From Castor canadensis (Eukaryota > Chordata > Mammalia > Rodentia > Castoridae): a DNA stretch of 64,000 bases. Position 1 is the stretch's first letter. The number at the start of each line of letters is the position of its first letter. The position numbers were made by a program, and so were the translations under genes. The DNA lies in the NCBI RefSeq assembly GCF_047511655.1, contig NC_133400.1, positions 35,914,001 to 35,978,000 on the forward strand, in the 5' to 3' direction. The notes beneath the pieces are model-generated. The model searched no databases. It worked only from the letters and a program-made list of their open reading frames with translations, and had not been told where the DNA came from. Below are positions 1 to 11,760 of this stretch, in pieces.

Positions 1-980
1 CTTAGGAGTTGCCTAATGTCACAGGTACTAGGGAAGAGGCTTTAATAAATATACTACAGCTGAACTTCCTAAGCACATAAAATCAAGCCACCCTCCCTAC
101 CCCATGTGACATGTTATGATGAGAAGATGGCAGAAGGAGGCAGAACATGGAAGCAACGTGAGGAGGGCCAATACGATGAGCTCTCACTGTAGCTCCCTCC
201 CTGGGTGACCTTCGCCTTTGTCCTAGGAGTTCTTGGCACAGTATAGATTTCAGCATCTTTTAAAACACTAAAGACATAGAATACACTAGCCCTCTGGCTC
301 TTCAGCCTCTGCAGGCCCAACAGCACTCACTCAGCAAGCAAATAAATACAAAAATAGAGTTTAAATTCCAGCCTGGAGAAAAAGCCAGGACATAAACAGA
401 AAGTTAAATATTCCCTCATCTTGGGGTAGCCAAGACTATAGACTCCAATCTTGAAGTGAGAAGTCCATATAGGTCCCCCCAAATACACTAAAGTCCTCTG
501 AAACAAGGAGACCCCAGACTCAACTCCTGCCGGAAAGCACCCAGGAAGTAGAGGAGACAACTCTGTCTCTGTCACCAGAGCTACCAGGCATCTGGAGAAG
601 AGAAAACCAGGCCCCGTGCAAAGCTAGGCATAGAGCTGTGAGCTGTATGTCTGATTTTCCTGAAAGTCAACACAGACCCTATTTATAACATGGTGATAAT
701 AGTCAGACTTTGCACAAGCATCTGGCTTTATAAGAAACTTCTATATATAGCATTCCATTTCTTTCAGGAGCCCTGGGAGGTCATGAGTATCCCCACTTCT
801 TACTTACAAAATATGAGGGTCAGTTTGAGTAAAATACCCATCCTCAGTCATCTGGACAGAAACTCATCTGGCCTTCTTCAGATGTAGCTAAAGTAACAAA
901 GGAAATTTGGTTTGGAGAGGAAAGACACTAACACTATTTTAAACAATACTATTACGAGGCAACATTTCTTAAATAATTAC
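1..980. other. unique intergenic DNA
   Basis: No repeat, RNA gene or convincing exon was recognised. Open frames here are short, have no domain-like composition and overlap on both strands. Confidence 0.5.
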
Positions 981-984
981 TATA

Positions 985-1150
985 CACGTGATCCACAGTT
1001 AAACATGCATTATCTTATTTTGTCCTCACCTTGATCCCAAGAGACAGGTAGTGTGGGCCACCCCATTTTACAGATGGAGAAACTATGACTTGGAGATGTC
1101 ACACAGCAAGTAACCAGGAAAGGCTAAGATTTGATCCAATTTTTAGTTAG
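985..1150 (-). repeat. MIR SINE fragment
   Basis: The plus strand reads as the reverse complement of the MIR core: a 'cattttacagatggagaaact' type segment, then 'gtcacacagcaagtaac' and an 'gatttgatcc' equivalent of the 'gattcgaaccc' part. MIR is a tRNA-derived mammal-wide SINE. This copy is old and diverged. Confidence 0.7.
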
Positions 1151-2139
1151 AACATAGGTTTACAGGCTACATTATGAGATCATAATCTTCTCAAGTTTGA
1201 GCGAGGGAAGTGAAAATTCAATAGAAAATGTCAAAGAACAAATTAGCCCCTATAATAACTTCTAAATGACCCAACCGAGGAGCTCTCTGAATACTCAGAT
1301 GATTAAAGATGTGGTTGAGTGTTTCCTTTGGCAGGAAGAAATTGCTTTTGTCTTAAGAAACATTTTCTCTCCCTCATGCTCACTGGAGTGAGACCACAGT
1401 TTTAGGGTCTGGTGGGAGTGACTCCAATGCAGACACAAGATGAGACAGAATGTGGCGTCTCTCACCAGGTGATGTGTCAGCACCTATGGCTTCCATCTCC
1501 AAAAGGCAGCCCACAGAGAGTTGGGCCAGATAGTGTCACATTCTGCCAGCTGCGGTTACGGGCTGGGACGTCGGGCCTGGTTCCTGTGACATGCAGCCCA
1601 TAAATCAGCCCCAAGCCTGCTGCACAATTGCAATGTGTCTCTTCTGAGCAGCTCTGAGGAAAAATGGCTCCACCTGCTCACTGCTAGGTAATAAATAAAA
1701 CAGAATTAGAGCAAAATGGATGGAAAGCAATTTTTGGAAGATGAATTTCCAAAAGAGTTGACTACCATTTATGCACCTCTTCTGGTACTGGAAATGGCTA
1801 GCCAACACCCTGCCAGGCCTGGGGCTGGAGGAGGCATTAATGGGCAGAAAGCAGAGAGGAGGGCTACCTGGATGAAGGATTGGCCAGGACAGAGGGCTTC
1901 CCATTACGAAGTCCTCCTGCTTCTTCCTGTTGTCCTTCTCTTTCATCTCCTCTTCCACCATCCTCATCATGGTAAGTTACCTAACTGGCTTACTGAGGCC
2001 ATCCTATGTGGCAGCAATGGGCTGAAATCTATAATCTTTGACCTCCTTCCAAAACACACTGAGGCTGACCACACTACCTAAGACTGCAAGCCCCTCCCCA
2101 GGGCACTCTCTATGGCCCCTACTTTGTTTTATTTTTCTC
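1151..2139. other. unique intergenic DNA
   Basis: Nothing recognised. At about 1605-2081 both strands carry 121-residue open frames that mirror each other. They have no family resemblance and no splice context, so I treat them as chance. Confidence 0.5.
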
Positions 2140-2350
2140 TATCACTTTCCAAAAAATATATTTTTAATCAATACATAATAATTATACATGTTTACAGGAT
2201 TCAGTGTGACATTTCAATACACGTATTCAATGTGTAATGATCAGGACAATTGGAAAATCTATCACTTTAAATATTTATCATTTATTAGCATCAGAAGCTT
2301 CAAAATTTCATAGCTTTTTGCCATCTTCTAATATACTCATATACTCAGTA
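2140..2350 (-). mobile_element. old L1 3' fragment
   Basis: AT-rich text of the type 'ataattatacatgtttacag ... tttcaatacacgtattcaatgtgtaatgatca' resembles the antisense of old mammalian L1 (L1M class) 3' ends. It is heavily diverged. Strand and class are by memory of the consensus. Confidence 0.5.
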
Positions 2351-2556
2351 ATTCATTTATTCCACTCATTGCCTCTTTTCCCCATACAGAATAGATCCTC
2401 TTGAGGGTAGGGAATCATCTGTTTTTCAACCACTGCATCCCTGTACTTATAAAATGTTCCCTGACAGATAGATGGCACTCAGAAGTTTGTTTAGTACATG
2501 AATGGATGAATTGATGGATAGATGAATGGATGGGGATGGATGGATGGATGGACAAA
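2351..2556 (+). repeat. L2 3' end with (TGGA)n tail
   Basis: 'cctcttgagggtagggaatc' followed by 'ccctgacagatagatggcac' matches the usual L2 LINE 3' end (gagggcagggac... cagtgcctggcacatag). It runs into an imperfect (TGGA)n microsatellite at about 2499-2553, the typical fate of the L2 terminal 'tgaatgaatga' repeat. Confidence 0.6.
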
Positions 2557-2599
2557 CAGATGATCCCCTGGAATTCCTACAACCCTGACAAACATACTC

Positions 2600-3090
2600 C
2601 ATACTCATTTTTTACCTCTGGCCTTGCTACATTCCTCACACATCCCACCTGCTCACAATTCCTCTCTCACAGGAGTTTATGTCCTCAGTGCACACCGCCC
2701 TTTTATTCTCTGCAGATTTCCCTGGCAGGCACCAGCTCTGTCCTCCAGTCTTGCTTTCTGGATGTCGGGAGCAGCTGCCTGCTATTTTTCCAGTTCTGCC
2801 CAGTTCTCATGGAGCATCTCTCACACTGTGTACTCACTATGAACTTGGAGGAGTGGATATTTGCCTGAGGTTCACAGAGTAGATTTGTTTCAGCTACCGT
2901 TGTGTCCCAAAGTCCAGTATAGGGTCTGTAGAGAGTGGGTGCTCCAGAAATATTTTAAACCATTTTATAGATGAGGAAATTGGGGTGAGGAACTGGAATT
3001 TGACACTGAGACACCACTATGCTGTTCTATGAGATTCTTTGGTTGTTGGTAAGGTCGGCCACATCCACACCCAGGTCCATTACCTAACCT
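2600..3090 (+). repeat. diverged L2 and MIR remnants
   Basis: About 2895-2955 ('gttgtgtcccaaagtccag...gggtgctccagaaatatttt') looks like a second L2 3' end. About 2957-3020 ('cattttatagatgaggaaat') looks like an antisense MIR piece. Upstream text to 2600 may be the body of the same L2. Boundaries are soft. Confidence 0.4.
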
Positions 3091-4289
3091 GCTGCCCTGG
3101 TGACTGACCTCAGAGCCCTTTTAGGTGATCACATCTTTGTTCATCTTTCAGTGACCATGTATCAAGCCATTCTGAGGCACACACTGTTCTAGAATACGTG
3201 GTCAAGAGTGGTGAGACACTGGCTTTCATGGAGCTTCATCCCAGTGACAGACAGATGATACCAAGTAAGAAAATGAAGCATATGGGATTTCAGAGCAGCA
3301 TAAATGCAGTAAAGACAACAGAACTGAGTGATGTGCACAGAGTGGGCAGCAGGGAAAGCAGGGGAGCAGCCCCATGCGGTAAGGTGTTCTTGGGGCATTC
3401 TCCTATCTCTGTGTTTCCTGCCCTTCTAGGTTGTGTCACACATAGCTCTTCAAGGACCCTCCTGATTAGGATGATCCTTTGGCTCAGCCCAATAAATGAG
3501 ATCCCATGTCAACCAGAGCAAGGAAGAGAATGAGAAATAGGATACTCTGAGGCCCTGGGTCAGAGCTCACGGGCAGGCCTGTGTCTGTCTCAGGGACTGG
3601 AAATTCATAGTGTACTGACATACCTGTGATAGATGGAGCCTGGAAGTTCCCCAGAGCAGAGATGGAGAACTCAGATGATCTGCCCCTTCAGCTCTCTTGT
3701 GGGAAATGTAGAACTAACTGAGGTTTTATCTATAATTCTAATGTCATATTAGAGCTAAGCCTTTTCTCCATGGAGGTATATGTGTTTCAAATGCATCTAG
3801 CTGTGGTGAAATCATCAGTTTGAAGAGCTCACTTCAAACGGGAGCTGCTATTCGATAGAGCATAAAGAAGTGCAACTTTAGCCCAAGGGAAATGTACCAA
3901 AAGTTCTTCTAGAAATGAGGAGTCAGTTGCCTGCCCCTCCTCTTCCTCAGCCTCGCCTCCCCAATCCAGCGTGAGGGCATGGAGCTGGAGCCGGGTCTGC
4001 CGCACACTTGCTTCATGACCTTGGCATGTCCTCCTTCTTCCTTGATCTCATGTTTTCTACATGTATAGGAGAAAACAAACTTTCTCTTACTTTCCTCACA
4101 GAGTGGGTATGAGACTGTGAACATTATCGCCCCATAACTTCTTCAACCTCCCCTCTACGCCTACCCCACCTTATATAGATAGCATGGTGTGTGCATAGTA
4201 AAGACTTCAACAACTATCATCAAATATATTGAATGGATAGGGATGAATGGATGGACAGATCTATGAATAGGTGGAGCAAAATCACTTCA
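3091..4289. other. mostly unique DNA with old repeat traces
   Basis: About 3150-3330 ('aagccattctgaggcacaca...catggagcttcatcccagtg') resembles a high-copy old mammalian repeat that also appears elsewhere in this window. About 4130-4262 resembles an L2 3' end with a short (GGAT) tail. The middle (3340-4130) shows nothing recognisable. Confidence 0.4.
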
Positions 4290-5700
4290 AAATTTTTCAG
4301 GGTGGCTTCCTGAAGGCAGGCAAATCAAAGGGAAGGGGTGAGGGAGTTAGTGATTGAAGCAAGGAGGTCTGTTAGTAAGAGACCATTGAGGAGATGGTAC
4401 GAAGGCTTAGATTCTAGATATAGTGAGACCACACAGCTTGAGGAATTGAACAGAAATGTGAAACAGAGATGTCAGTAATGACACTCAGATTTTTAGCTTG
4501 GCTCACTTGAAGTATTGAGTTGACATCAAATGAGATGGAGAAGACTTTGTGGGCAAAGGAGTTCAGTTTAGGACAAGATTCACAAATATCCTAAACTTCC
4601 CCACTTTGCAGATGTCAGGATTGACCAGGGGGCTTCATTTGGCCAATGACATGTGAGCGGGAGTTTTAAAAATCACTTTATGGTTTTCTATGTGTTCCGT
4701 TTTCCTTTGCATGATGATCAGCAATATTCCACATGGAAACTGCCCATCAGCCTGAGTCCTGGAGTGATTACGACATGGGGCAGAGCCCACTCATACTTAG
4801 CATGAGTGAGCGAGAAACCTTTTTGTGAGTTTGTGATATGCTGCTGAGATTTGAAGTCATTGTTAACAAAGCTTAACAGAGTCTCTCCTTCTGATACAGC
4901 ATCCTGGTGAGAATGTCAAGTAGGCAGCTGAGTACACTTGTCTTGAGTTTAAGAGAGGTCCAGGCAGTAGATAGATTGTAGAGTCACTGACACTGAGATC
5001 GTATTTGAAATTGTAGACTGAAACCAACACGGGACGGCAGACAAAAGAGGGTCAAGGCCTGAGCTCTGGAGCCTGTAACATTCAGAGGAAGTGGGAGGAA
5101 GAAACACCAGAGAGATCTGAGAAGAGGAGGGCAGTGGGATGGAGAGAAACAAAGAAAGTGTGGTGCCCTGGGAGCTTGGGGGAAAAATGCACCGAAAAGG
5201 AGAAGTGACCAACTGTGACCATTGCTGCTGACTGTTTAGCCAAGACAAGGGCCCAGAACTGGCTGCTTGGTTTGGCAACATGGAAGTCATTGATATTCTG
5301 CCAATGGCAATGTTGGTAGACTAAGAGAGGCAAAAGTCAAACTGGATTTGCTTTAAGAGAAAATAGGAGGAAAAGAACTGGAGGCAACAAATACAGACAA
5401 GTCTATAAGGGCTTGTGCTCCAGAGGCAAGCTGGGAAAGGAGGTAGTGGCTAGTAAGACAAGTGGGATCAAGGTACTTTAAGTGGGGAGAAGTAACAGTG
5501 TTGCTTCTATGCCATAGGGAAATATCTAATAAAGAGAAAAACTGGAAGCATTGGGAGGTAGAGAGGAGAATTGCTGGAGTGATATCCTTGAAGAAGCCAG
5601 AAGAGACAGGATCCAGTGCATGAGTGAAGGGAATGGCCTAACACAGAGATCCTGACCTCTCTTCTATGGGAACAGGTGGATAGGTAGGGTAAATGGTCAT
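4290..5700. repeat. long copy of an old high-copy interspersed repeat, interrupted by an LTR relic
   Basis: Phrases such as 'gatgtcaagtaggcagctg' type (4912-4930), 'ggtttggcaacatggaagtc' (about 5270) and 'gacaggatccagtgcatgag' type (5606-5625) occur in the same order in a very common mammalian dispersed repeat whose formal name I cannot give with confidence (L2-like in age). About 4575-4900 is foreign to it. That stretch ('ggccaatgacatgtgagcgg ... gcgagaaaccttttt ... tgatacag') resembles the end of an old ERVL/MaLR-class LTR on the plus strand. No coding potential. Confidence 0.5.
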
Positions 5701-6394
5701 TGGAAATTTCCCATTCTAAACTCAGACTCACCAGTGACTTTCACCCACTTATTTAACTTTAGTGTTTCAACAATGTACACTCGCTCCTATAAATTACTTT
5801 TTCCTTCCATCTCAAACTTAATTCAGAGCTGCTCTTCCTCACGCCTCAGCCAGGCTCAAGCACTGTGGGAAGAGAAAGAACAAGGTCCAGTTCTGAGATA
5901 TCTCCTCTTCTTTCCTCTGCTGGATCCTGGCTCTTCTGGGGACACAGAACTCACAAATCTACTGATACATGAGTGTTGAGGAGGATCCATTTCAGGTCCA
6001 GCTAGTTCTCTGTAAAACTCTAGATTCTACATAAATGTTCATAGAACCAGCTTCAGGTTTGACCTAGCCTCTTGTTTACCAAAAAAATTGTAGCGTCTCC
6101 CTTTGGCCCTGTTGGTAGAATCGCCCTCAACCCCTTCTTGGTCGGGCCTTCTAAACATCTACCAGGGCACCCAGAGCTCTTTCCCTTCTGCCAATCTCAT
6201 GTTCTGCTGGGCTTCTCTTCCGTAATTCCCACAGCCTGGGATCCATGAACTCCCTGTCCTCCTTCCTGCTCTTTTTTTTTTTTTAACAGTCCTCATTACC
6301 ATCTGACTATATTTTGTATGTTGACTGGGTCCCCCAAGCATGATGTAGAAGTAGGAATGTTTCTAACGTTTGGTCCAATGTGAAATCTCCGGTA
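5701..6394. other. unique intergenic DNA
   Basis: Nothing recognised apart from a short poly-T run (about 6271-6285). About 6395-6457 immediately after it resembles an L2 3' end ('actcaataaatacttgctga'). Confidence 0.45.
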
Positions 6395-6466
6395 CGCATG
6401 AGTGCCTGGAACTTAGGCGGATACTCAATAAATACTTGCTGAATGTGAATGAAGAATGAATGAGTC

Positions 6467-7144
6467 CTTGATTAAGAAAATGTGGTATCTATACACAATG
6501 GAATTTTATGCAGCCATGAAGAAGAACGAAATGTTATCATTCGCTGGTAAATGGATGGAATTGGAGAACATCATTCTGAGTGAGGTTAGCCTGGCCCAAA
6601 AGACCAAAAATCATATGTTCTCCCTCATATGTGGACATTAGATCAAGGGCAAACACAACAATGGGATTGGACTTTGAGCACATGATAAAAGCGAGAGCAC
6701 ACAAGGAAGGGGTGAGGATAGGTAAGACACCTAAAAAACTAGCTAGCATTTGTTGCCCTTAACGCAGAGAAACTAAAGCAGATACCTTAAAGCAACTGAG
6801 GCCAATAGGAAAAGGGGAACAGGTACTAGAGAAAAGGTTAGATCAAAAAGAATTAACCTAGAAGGTAACACCCACACACAGGAAATCAATATGAGTCAAT
6901 GCCCTGTATAGCTATCCTTATCTCGACCAGCAAAAACCCTTGTTCCTTCCTATTATTGCTTATACTCTCTCTACAACAAAATTAGAAATAAGGGCAAAAT
7001 AGTTTCTGCTGGGTATTGGCGGGGAGGGGGAGAGGGAGGGGGTGGAGTGGGTGGTAAGGGAGGGGGTGGGGGCAGGGGGGAGAAATGAACCAAGCCTTGT
7101 ATGCACATATGAATAATAAAAGAAAAATGAAAAAAAAAAAAAAA
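6467..7144 (+). mobile_element. young 5'-truncated L1 (ORF2 C-terminus + 3' UTR + poly-A)
   Basis: About 678 bp of LINE-1 3' end. The frame at 6456-6641 gives an L1 ORF2 C-terminal signature (MWYLYTMEFYAAMKKNE, later KTKNHMFSL), so this is the last part of the reverse-transcriptase protein, not a host gene. The 3' UTR has the L1-typical G-rich tract (about 7018-7082), then 'cacatatgaataataaa' and a poly-A tail (7129-7144). A 9-bp TSD, GAATGAGTC, sits at 6458-6466 and 7145-7153. It is nearly identical over shared sequence to the tail at 43010-43164, so the subfamily was recently active. Confidence 0.92.
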
Positions 7145-7153
7145 GAATGAGTC

Positions 7154-8535
7154 TTAGGCCCCCAGCTCCACACCGCATCAAACTCAGTCTTCTTTGTTTG
7201 GTGACATTGCCTCATACAGCATGAAGGCATTTTATAAAATCTGGATCCTGTGGTGGATGTGGAGGTGTGCCATTCAGATGGCCCTAGTGTGGCCAGCAGA
7301 TAGCCTGGACCTCTGCAACCCCAGGGTCTCCTCAGCCCTTTCCTGACAGCTTGAGCCAGCCATGTGGGCTGAGTGAGGAACCTACCATTTCCAACAGACA
7401 AAAGGCAAGTCTAATGCCTGATGACTTCTCTGCTCAACCCTACCTTCTCCCTTCTCTTCGTGGGGATTGGGCCTTGTGACTACTTAGTACTCCAGAGCAT
7501 TTTCGAATAGCATTAACTTCTGGAAGACCTAAGCCATGACAGGGACCTGACCCAAGGATTGGATCTATGACAGAACCAAAAGACATCACACATAGAATGA
7601 TGTCTTTCTAGTCAGAGCAAGTACAGTTGGCCATCTGGGGAAACTGAGACTCAGGGACAGGCTTTTCCAAGGTCTCCAACTGGAAAGGGGTTGAACTAGG
7701 ATCTCCTGACCAAGAATAGAGCCCTGTTGGGAAATTCCTCTTGCAGATCACTACAGACCTACTGCCTACCCAGGTTGTCATGGAAAAGAAGATATGGCAT
7801 AGTCTTTCCTTCCATGGTGGAGCCCAAAGTGAGGATTTGGGTACAGGTGGCTTATTTGGCAGGTGGCATGTGAAGGAGGAAACACCAGTGTGGTGATGAC
7901 TATCACAACTGCTGTCATGACAGCCATCTGAATTTCACAGAACCTCAGAGAACTGTCCAAATTGTAACACAGAGCCATCCACCACAGAGCATTCACCTTC
8001 CCACTCTTGACCCGTGTGACTGAGGACTGTGCCCTGACCCATGCCTCAACCACCTGCTTCTAGGCTCTGCTTGAGCCTGGCCCAAGCCAGCTTGTGCAAC
8101 ATCTTTGCCCCTCAGACAAAAGGGGCAAAGTTGTGGCCTGCATAGAGAGGCTGTCAATACACAATTACACTGAGGCACGACACAGTAGTGAAACACTTTA
8201 CAAGATACTGAAGAAGGTGTGCTTAAATCTGATGGTGGGAAAAAGTCAGAAAGATAGCTGCAAGAAGGGCTAGCTCTTAGGAAAGCTTTGAAGGATGAAT
8301 AGGAGTTCACTACATCAATAAGGCAGAAGGTTCAACATGCTGACAAGACTGCTTGTGTGTTTGGGATGCTGTGAGTATTTTAGTATTTCTAGTGCATAAA
8401 GAGAGAAGAAGGATCAAAGGCAGATTGATGAAGGCAGGGGCTAAATATGGGAAACTCTAGTACCTTCTGAATATTTTAAACTTTTGCACAAAGAGTAATA
8501 TTTTGTTTTTAAAATTAGCATATAGTAAAATTGAC
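7154..8535. other. mostly unique DNA with MIR and old-repeat traces
   Basis: About 7615-7720 ('ggggaaactgagactcaggg...ggttgaactaggatctcctg') reads as an antisense MIR. About 8205-8475 resembles the unnamed high-copy old repeat seen at 4290-5700. The rest shows nothing. Confidence 0.45.
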
Positions 8536-8725
8536 TTTTTGGTGGGTCTGTGGTTTGAACTCAGGATTGTATGCTTGCAAAGCAGGTGCTCTACCACTTG
8601 AGCCACACCAACATTCCACATCTCTGGTTATTTTGGAGATGGGATGGTGTCCTTGAACCATAATCTTCCCAATCCCCACCTTCCAAGTAACTAGGATTAC
8701 AGGCATGAGCCCCTGATGCCTGGCT
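8536..8725 (-). mobile_element. composite B1+ID SINE
   Basis: In reverse orientation: an ID-like module ('gtggtttgaactcaggattg...gctctaccacttgagccac') followed by a 7SL/B1-like module ('ggagatgggatggtgtcctt...aggattacaggcatgagccc'). This is the same fused architecture seen elsewhere in the window. The ID module carries the tRNA-derived A/B boxes. Confidence 0.85.
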
Positions 8726-8739
8726 TGACTTTTTTTCTT

Positions 8740-9345
8740 TTATTGAACAATTCAGTGAATCTTAACCTACATGTAGATTCATGTTACTATACTGTAATCA
8801 GGGCACAGACAGATTCATAAGCTATAGCCACATCCACTCCTAACCTCCAGTGATCATGAATCCACTCTCTGCTATTTTAAATGTCATATAAATGGAATCA
8901 TATACTGTGCAGCCTTTAAGACTGGCTTCTTTCACTCAACATAATATCTTTAAAATTCATCCAACTATCCACCTGTATCAATAGTTGATCCTTTTTTATT
9001 GTTGTATAACATTCTACCACGTAGATGTTTATGTATTCCCCTGTGGGAGTCATTTTTGCTTCTGGTTGTTTGGGGCACTTGTAGAGCTGCTCTAAATGTT
9101 TGGGTAAAGGTCTCTGTGTGTGCACATAACCTCCATTTTTCTAAGAAACATAACAGGCAGGAGCTAGGTTTCTGGATCATATATTAGGTATACACTTAAC
9201 TTTTCAGGAAATCACCAAACTGCTTTCCAGAGCTGCTGTGCATTTTGCATTCTCACCAACATGTGAAAGTTCCATTTGCTCTAGGTACTCATCACACTGG
9301 GGCGTGTTTTTCATGCCAACTGCTCTAACAGGCACACAATGATTT
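8740..9345 (-). mobile_element. old L1M fragment (ORF2 end/3' UTR, antisense)
   Basis: Plus-strand text follows the antisense of old mammalian L1 3' regions: 'atggaatcatatactgtgca', 'ctttcactcaacataatatc', 'tttattgttgtataacattc', 'caccaaactgctttccagag', 'cattttgcattctcaccaac'. The minus-strand open frame at 8916-9125 (KMTPTGEYINIYVVECYTTIKK...) is a decayed ORF2-related translation. Confidence 0.85.
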
Positions 9346-9570
9346 GCACAAGGGTTTTAAGCAAAGGAGTGATGTGATCAAATTTAGGAGAAAAATTAAA
9401 GGCAGACAGGGGAACAAAGCAGGAGAGTGAAACAGAAAAGTGGGCGAGAGGCACTGGTTGACTGGACAGGGTATCAACAATGGGAACAGAGCATAAGGAA
9501 GAGGTTGCTGGAGAAGTCAGTGAGACATGAGGTTAAGAAAAAAGTCAGAAATGACTGAGGTTTCTGGCTC
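9346..9570. repeat. fragment of the unnamed old repeat
   Basis: 'gggttttaagcaaaggagtg' followed by 'atgtgatcaaatttaggag' is a recognisable variant of a very common old mammalian repeat ('...ttttgagcaggggagtgacatgatc...'), the same family as 4290-5700. Confidence 0.5.
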
Positions 9571-10304
9571 ATCTAGACCCTGAAGTCCCACATGGAGGGG
9601 ATGTTGGAATTCCTGGGTGAGGGGCCAGGATGAAGGGCTGGGACAGGGAGCTGCTGCCCTCCCTGCTGGCTGTGCATCCCCCTAGATGATGGCACCAAAC
9701 AGCCTGGCTCCATCCACCAAGGAAAACTTACATGCTGCTCTGAATGGGGAGATGTGTCTATCTGGCAGCTAGTGTTCACAGAATTATAAACCTGCCAGCA
9801 GCCCACATTCTGGAAGTGACCTATGCGGGTTGTAAACACGAATGCAAATGTCCTGTAGTGAATCCGACAAAGAGACAAAATGCAGAGGTGCCAGTGCAGA
9901 AGGCAGAACATCCTGCAACCACCACCCACATGCTGCCCCCACCCAGGGGAGAGCAGACTCTGGTCTAAGTTACCACTGAGTTTGGGGGGTCTGCTTTCTA
10001 TTGGTTCGCCTTGTTGTTCTCACCTGGGTGAGGCCATGGGTTTTGATAATTTATTTTACCATGCATCCCAGGGCATGGCCATGGTAATTAGAGACTGTGA
10101 CTTTGACGTGATATGTGGGCTTGAGTTGCGGGGGGTATGCCAACACTCCAGCTAGCAGAGGAAAGGGACCCTTGGACAAGACACCCCAAGGCTTCCTCCT
10201 GAGAAGAAGCTAATGGAGCTGTGCAGACCTGGCCTCCACCAGGAGGAGAGAGAGAGGAACTCTGCAGCGTTCTCTAGAAAGTCCCCTGCTCTCTATCGCA
10301 TCCA
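9571..10304. other. unique DNA with octamer motif
   Basis: No repeat recognised. A perfect POU octamer ATGCAAAT lies at 9842-9849 in a stretch (9710-9870) free of repeats. Short open frames on both strands overlap each other and look accidental. Confidence 0.4.
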
Positions 10305-10530
10305 CCCCTTCTCTGAAGTATTATAACTTACTACAGAATCTGTAAAGCCTCTTCTCACCCTTGTTTTTCTCTGAACCTCACAATACCTCCAGTACTATTT
10401 TCCCACTTTTCCAATGAGGAAACTGACATGCAGTAGGGGTAAGTGACTTATCTAAGGCCACACATCAGGTCAGTGCTAGATTCCAGATCTCCGCTCATGT
10501 CTTCAGATTCCATGTCCAGAAGAACCTCCC
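10305..10530 (-). repeat. MIR SINE, nearly full length
   Basis: Antisense MIR order is clear: 'cctcacaatacctccagtac', 'caatgaggaaactgacatgc', 'taagtgacttatctaaggcc', 'tagattccagatctccgctc'. Confidence 0.8.
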
Positions 10531-10988
10531 AGCATGCTTCATTCACTTTTCTATGGAAAGTAACTTCAACACCCAAAGCACGTTGTAATAGTCCCTCAAT
10601 CTGTACTAATGGGCTTCTGCTGGGCTATGTGCATCTCCTGTCTACAATATAGCAGCCATACTTTCACAATGGGAGATACACTACTCAGCCTATAGCTGAT
10701 TGGACCACAGTAGGCCACCTGACCCAAAGTGATCCAATCAGAATCCCTGCTCTGGGAATCTAGGATTATACAGAGGAGGAAAAAAACAGGTTCTCTGTAG
10801 GGACACACAGCTGACTTCTGACCAATCTCCACTCATGGAATGGAAAACAGAATCCACAGACCATAAGAAGACTGAGATGGAAGCGCAGAGCAGGTCAGAG
10901 AACAGAAATGGTGGCCAAGCGATTAGGAACCTTCTAGAAAGGAGTATTCATGGAAACTGGATTCCAGGGCCAGGGATTGTCAGGTTCT
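10531..10988. other. unique intergenic DNA
   Basis: Nothing recognised. Confidence 0.45.
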
Positions 10989-11264
10989 TTTTTTTTTTAA
11001 GACAGGTTTTCACTATATAACCCAGGCTGCCTCAGCCTCTGCAGGGCAGAGATTACACCTGTGTATTACCATACCTGACTCTGGTTCTTCTTTTTGTTGT
11101 GGTACTGGGGTTTGAACTCAGGGACTACACCTTGAGCCTCTCCACCACCCCTTTTTTATGATGGTTTTGGAGACAGAGCCTCAGGAACAATTACCGCGAT
11201 CCTCCTGACACCTGCCTCCTGAGTAGTTACGATTACAGGCATGAGCCACTGGCGCCTGGCTCCA
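10989..11264 (-). mobile_element. B1 SINE next to a composite B1+ID SINE
   Basis: About 10989-11078 is a 7SL-type module in reverse ('gacaggttttcactatataa...gagattacacctgtg'). About 11090-11264 is an ID module in reverse ('ggtactggggtttgaactca') plus a second 7SL-type module ('tacgattacaggcatgagcc'). This may be one three-module SINE or two insertions. I found no clean TSD. Confidence 0.75.
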
Positions 11265-11269
11265 CTCTG

Positions 11270-11450
11270 CTTTACAGAACTCATTCCCCTGTAAATGCTC
11301 TCTCTCACTTGTGCACTGTCTGCTTCCTGCCCTAGGGCATTAGCCCTGGGAGCAGCAACCTTGTCTGTCCAGGCCATACCCCAGTGCCTTGCCCTGCACC
11401 TGCCACACAGGAGGCATCATTGTTGAGCAGATCAGTAATGAACTGGTTGG
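11270..11450 (+). repeat. L2 3' region
   Basis: 'ccctgggagcagcaaccttg...cccagtgccttgccctgcac...acacaggaggcatcattgtt' follows the L2 3' end pattern (cagggac... cagtgcctggcaca...). Old and diverged. Confidence 0.55.
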
Positions 11451-11454
11451 CTAT

Positions 11455-11760
11455 AGAGTCACTTAGAAATCTGTCCCACTGCCCCATTTTACAGAGTGAA
11501 AAACTGAGGCCTGAGGAGAAAGGTATTGACCAAGGTCCCCTGGAGAGCATACACCTGACTGGAAGGTGAGCTTCCAGTATCATTGCCCACCCAGTACAAC
11601 AGCAGTGAGAGCCACCAGGTGTCAGCTGGCTGCCAAGCACCTGGTGTGATGCTAAGAGTTTTCCTCATGTGGACTCAGTTAAGCCTCACAGAGCCAGCCT
11701 GGACAGGTGGCACTGTATCTTCTGATTTGCAGGTGAGGGGACAGAAGCCTTGGGGACAGT
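11455..11760 (-). repeat. two adjoining antisense MIR fragments
   Basis: About 11475-11560 ('ccccattttacagagtgaaa...ctgaggcctgaggagaaag') and about 11595-11760 ('ccaagcacctggtgtgatgc...gttaagcctcacagagccag...ttgcaggtgaggggacagaa') each follow the antisense MIR order. Confidence 0.65.

Noticed and set aside
6456-6641. 61-residue plus-strand open frame
   Set aside because: It is the C-terminus of L1 ORF2, not a host gene. It is described under the L1 insertion.
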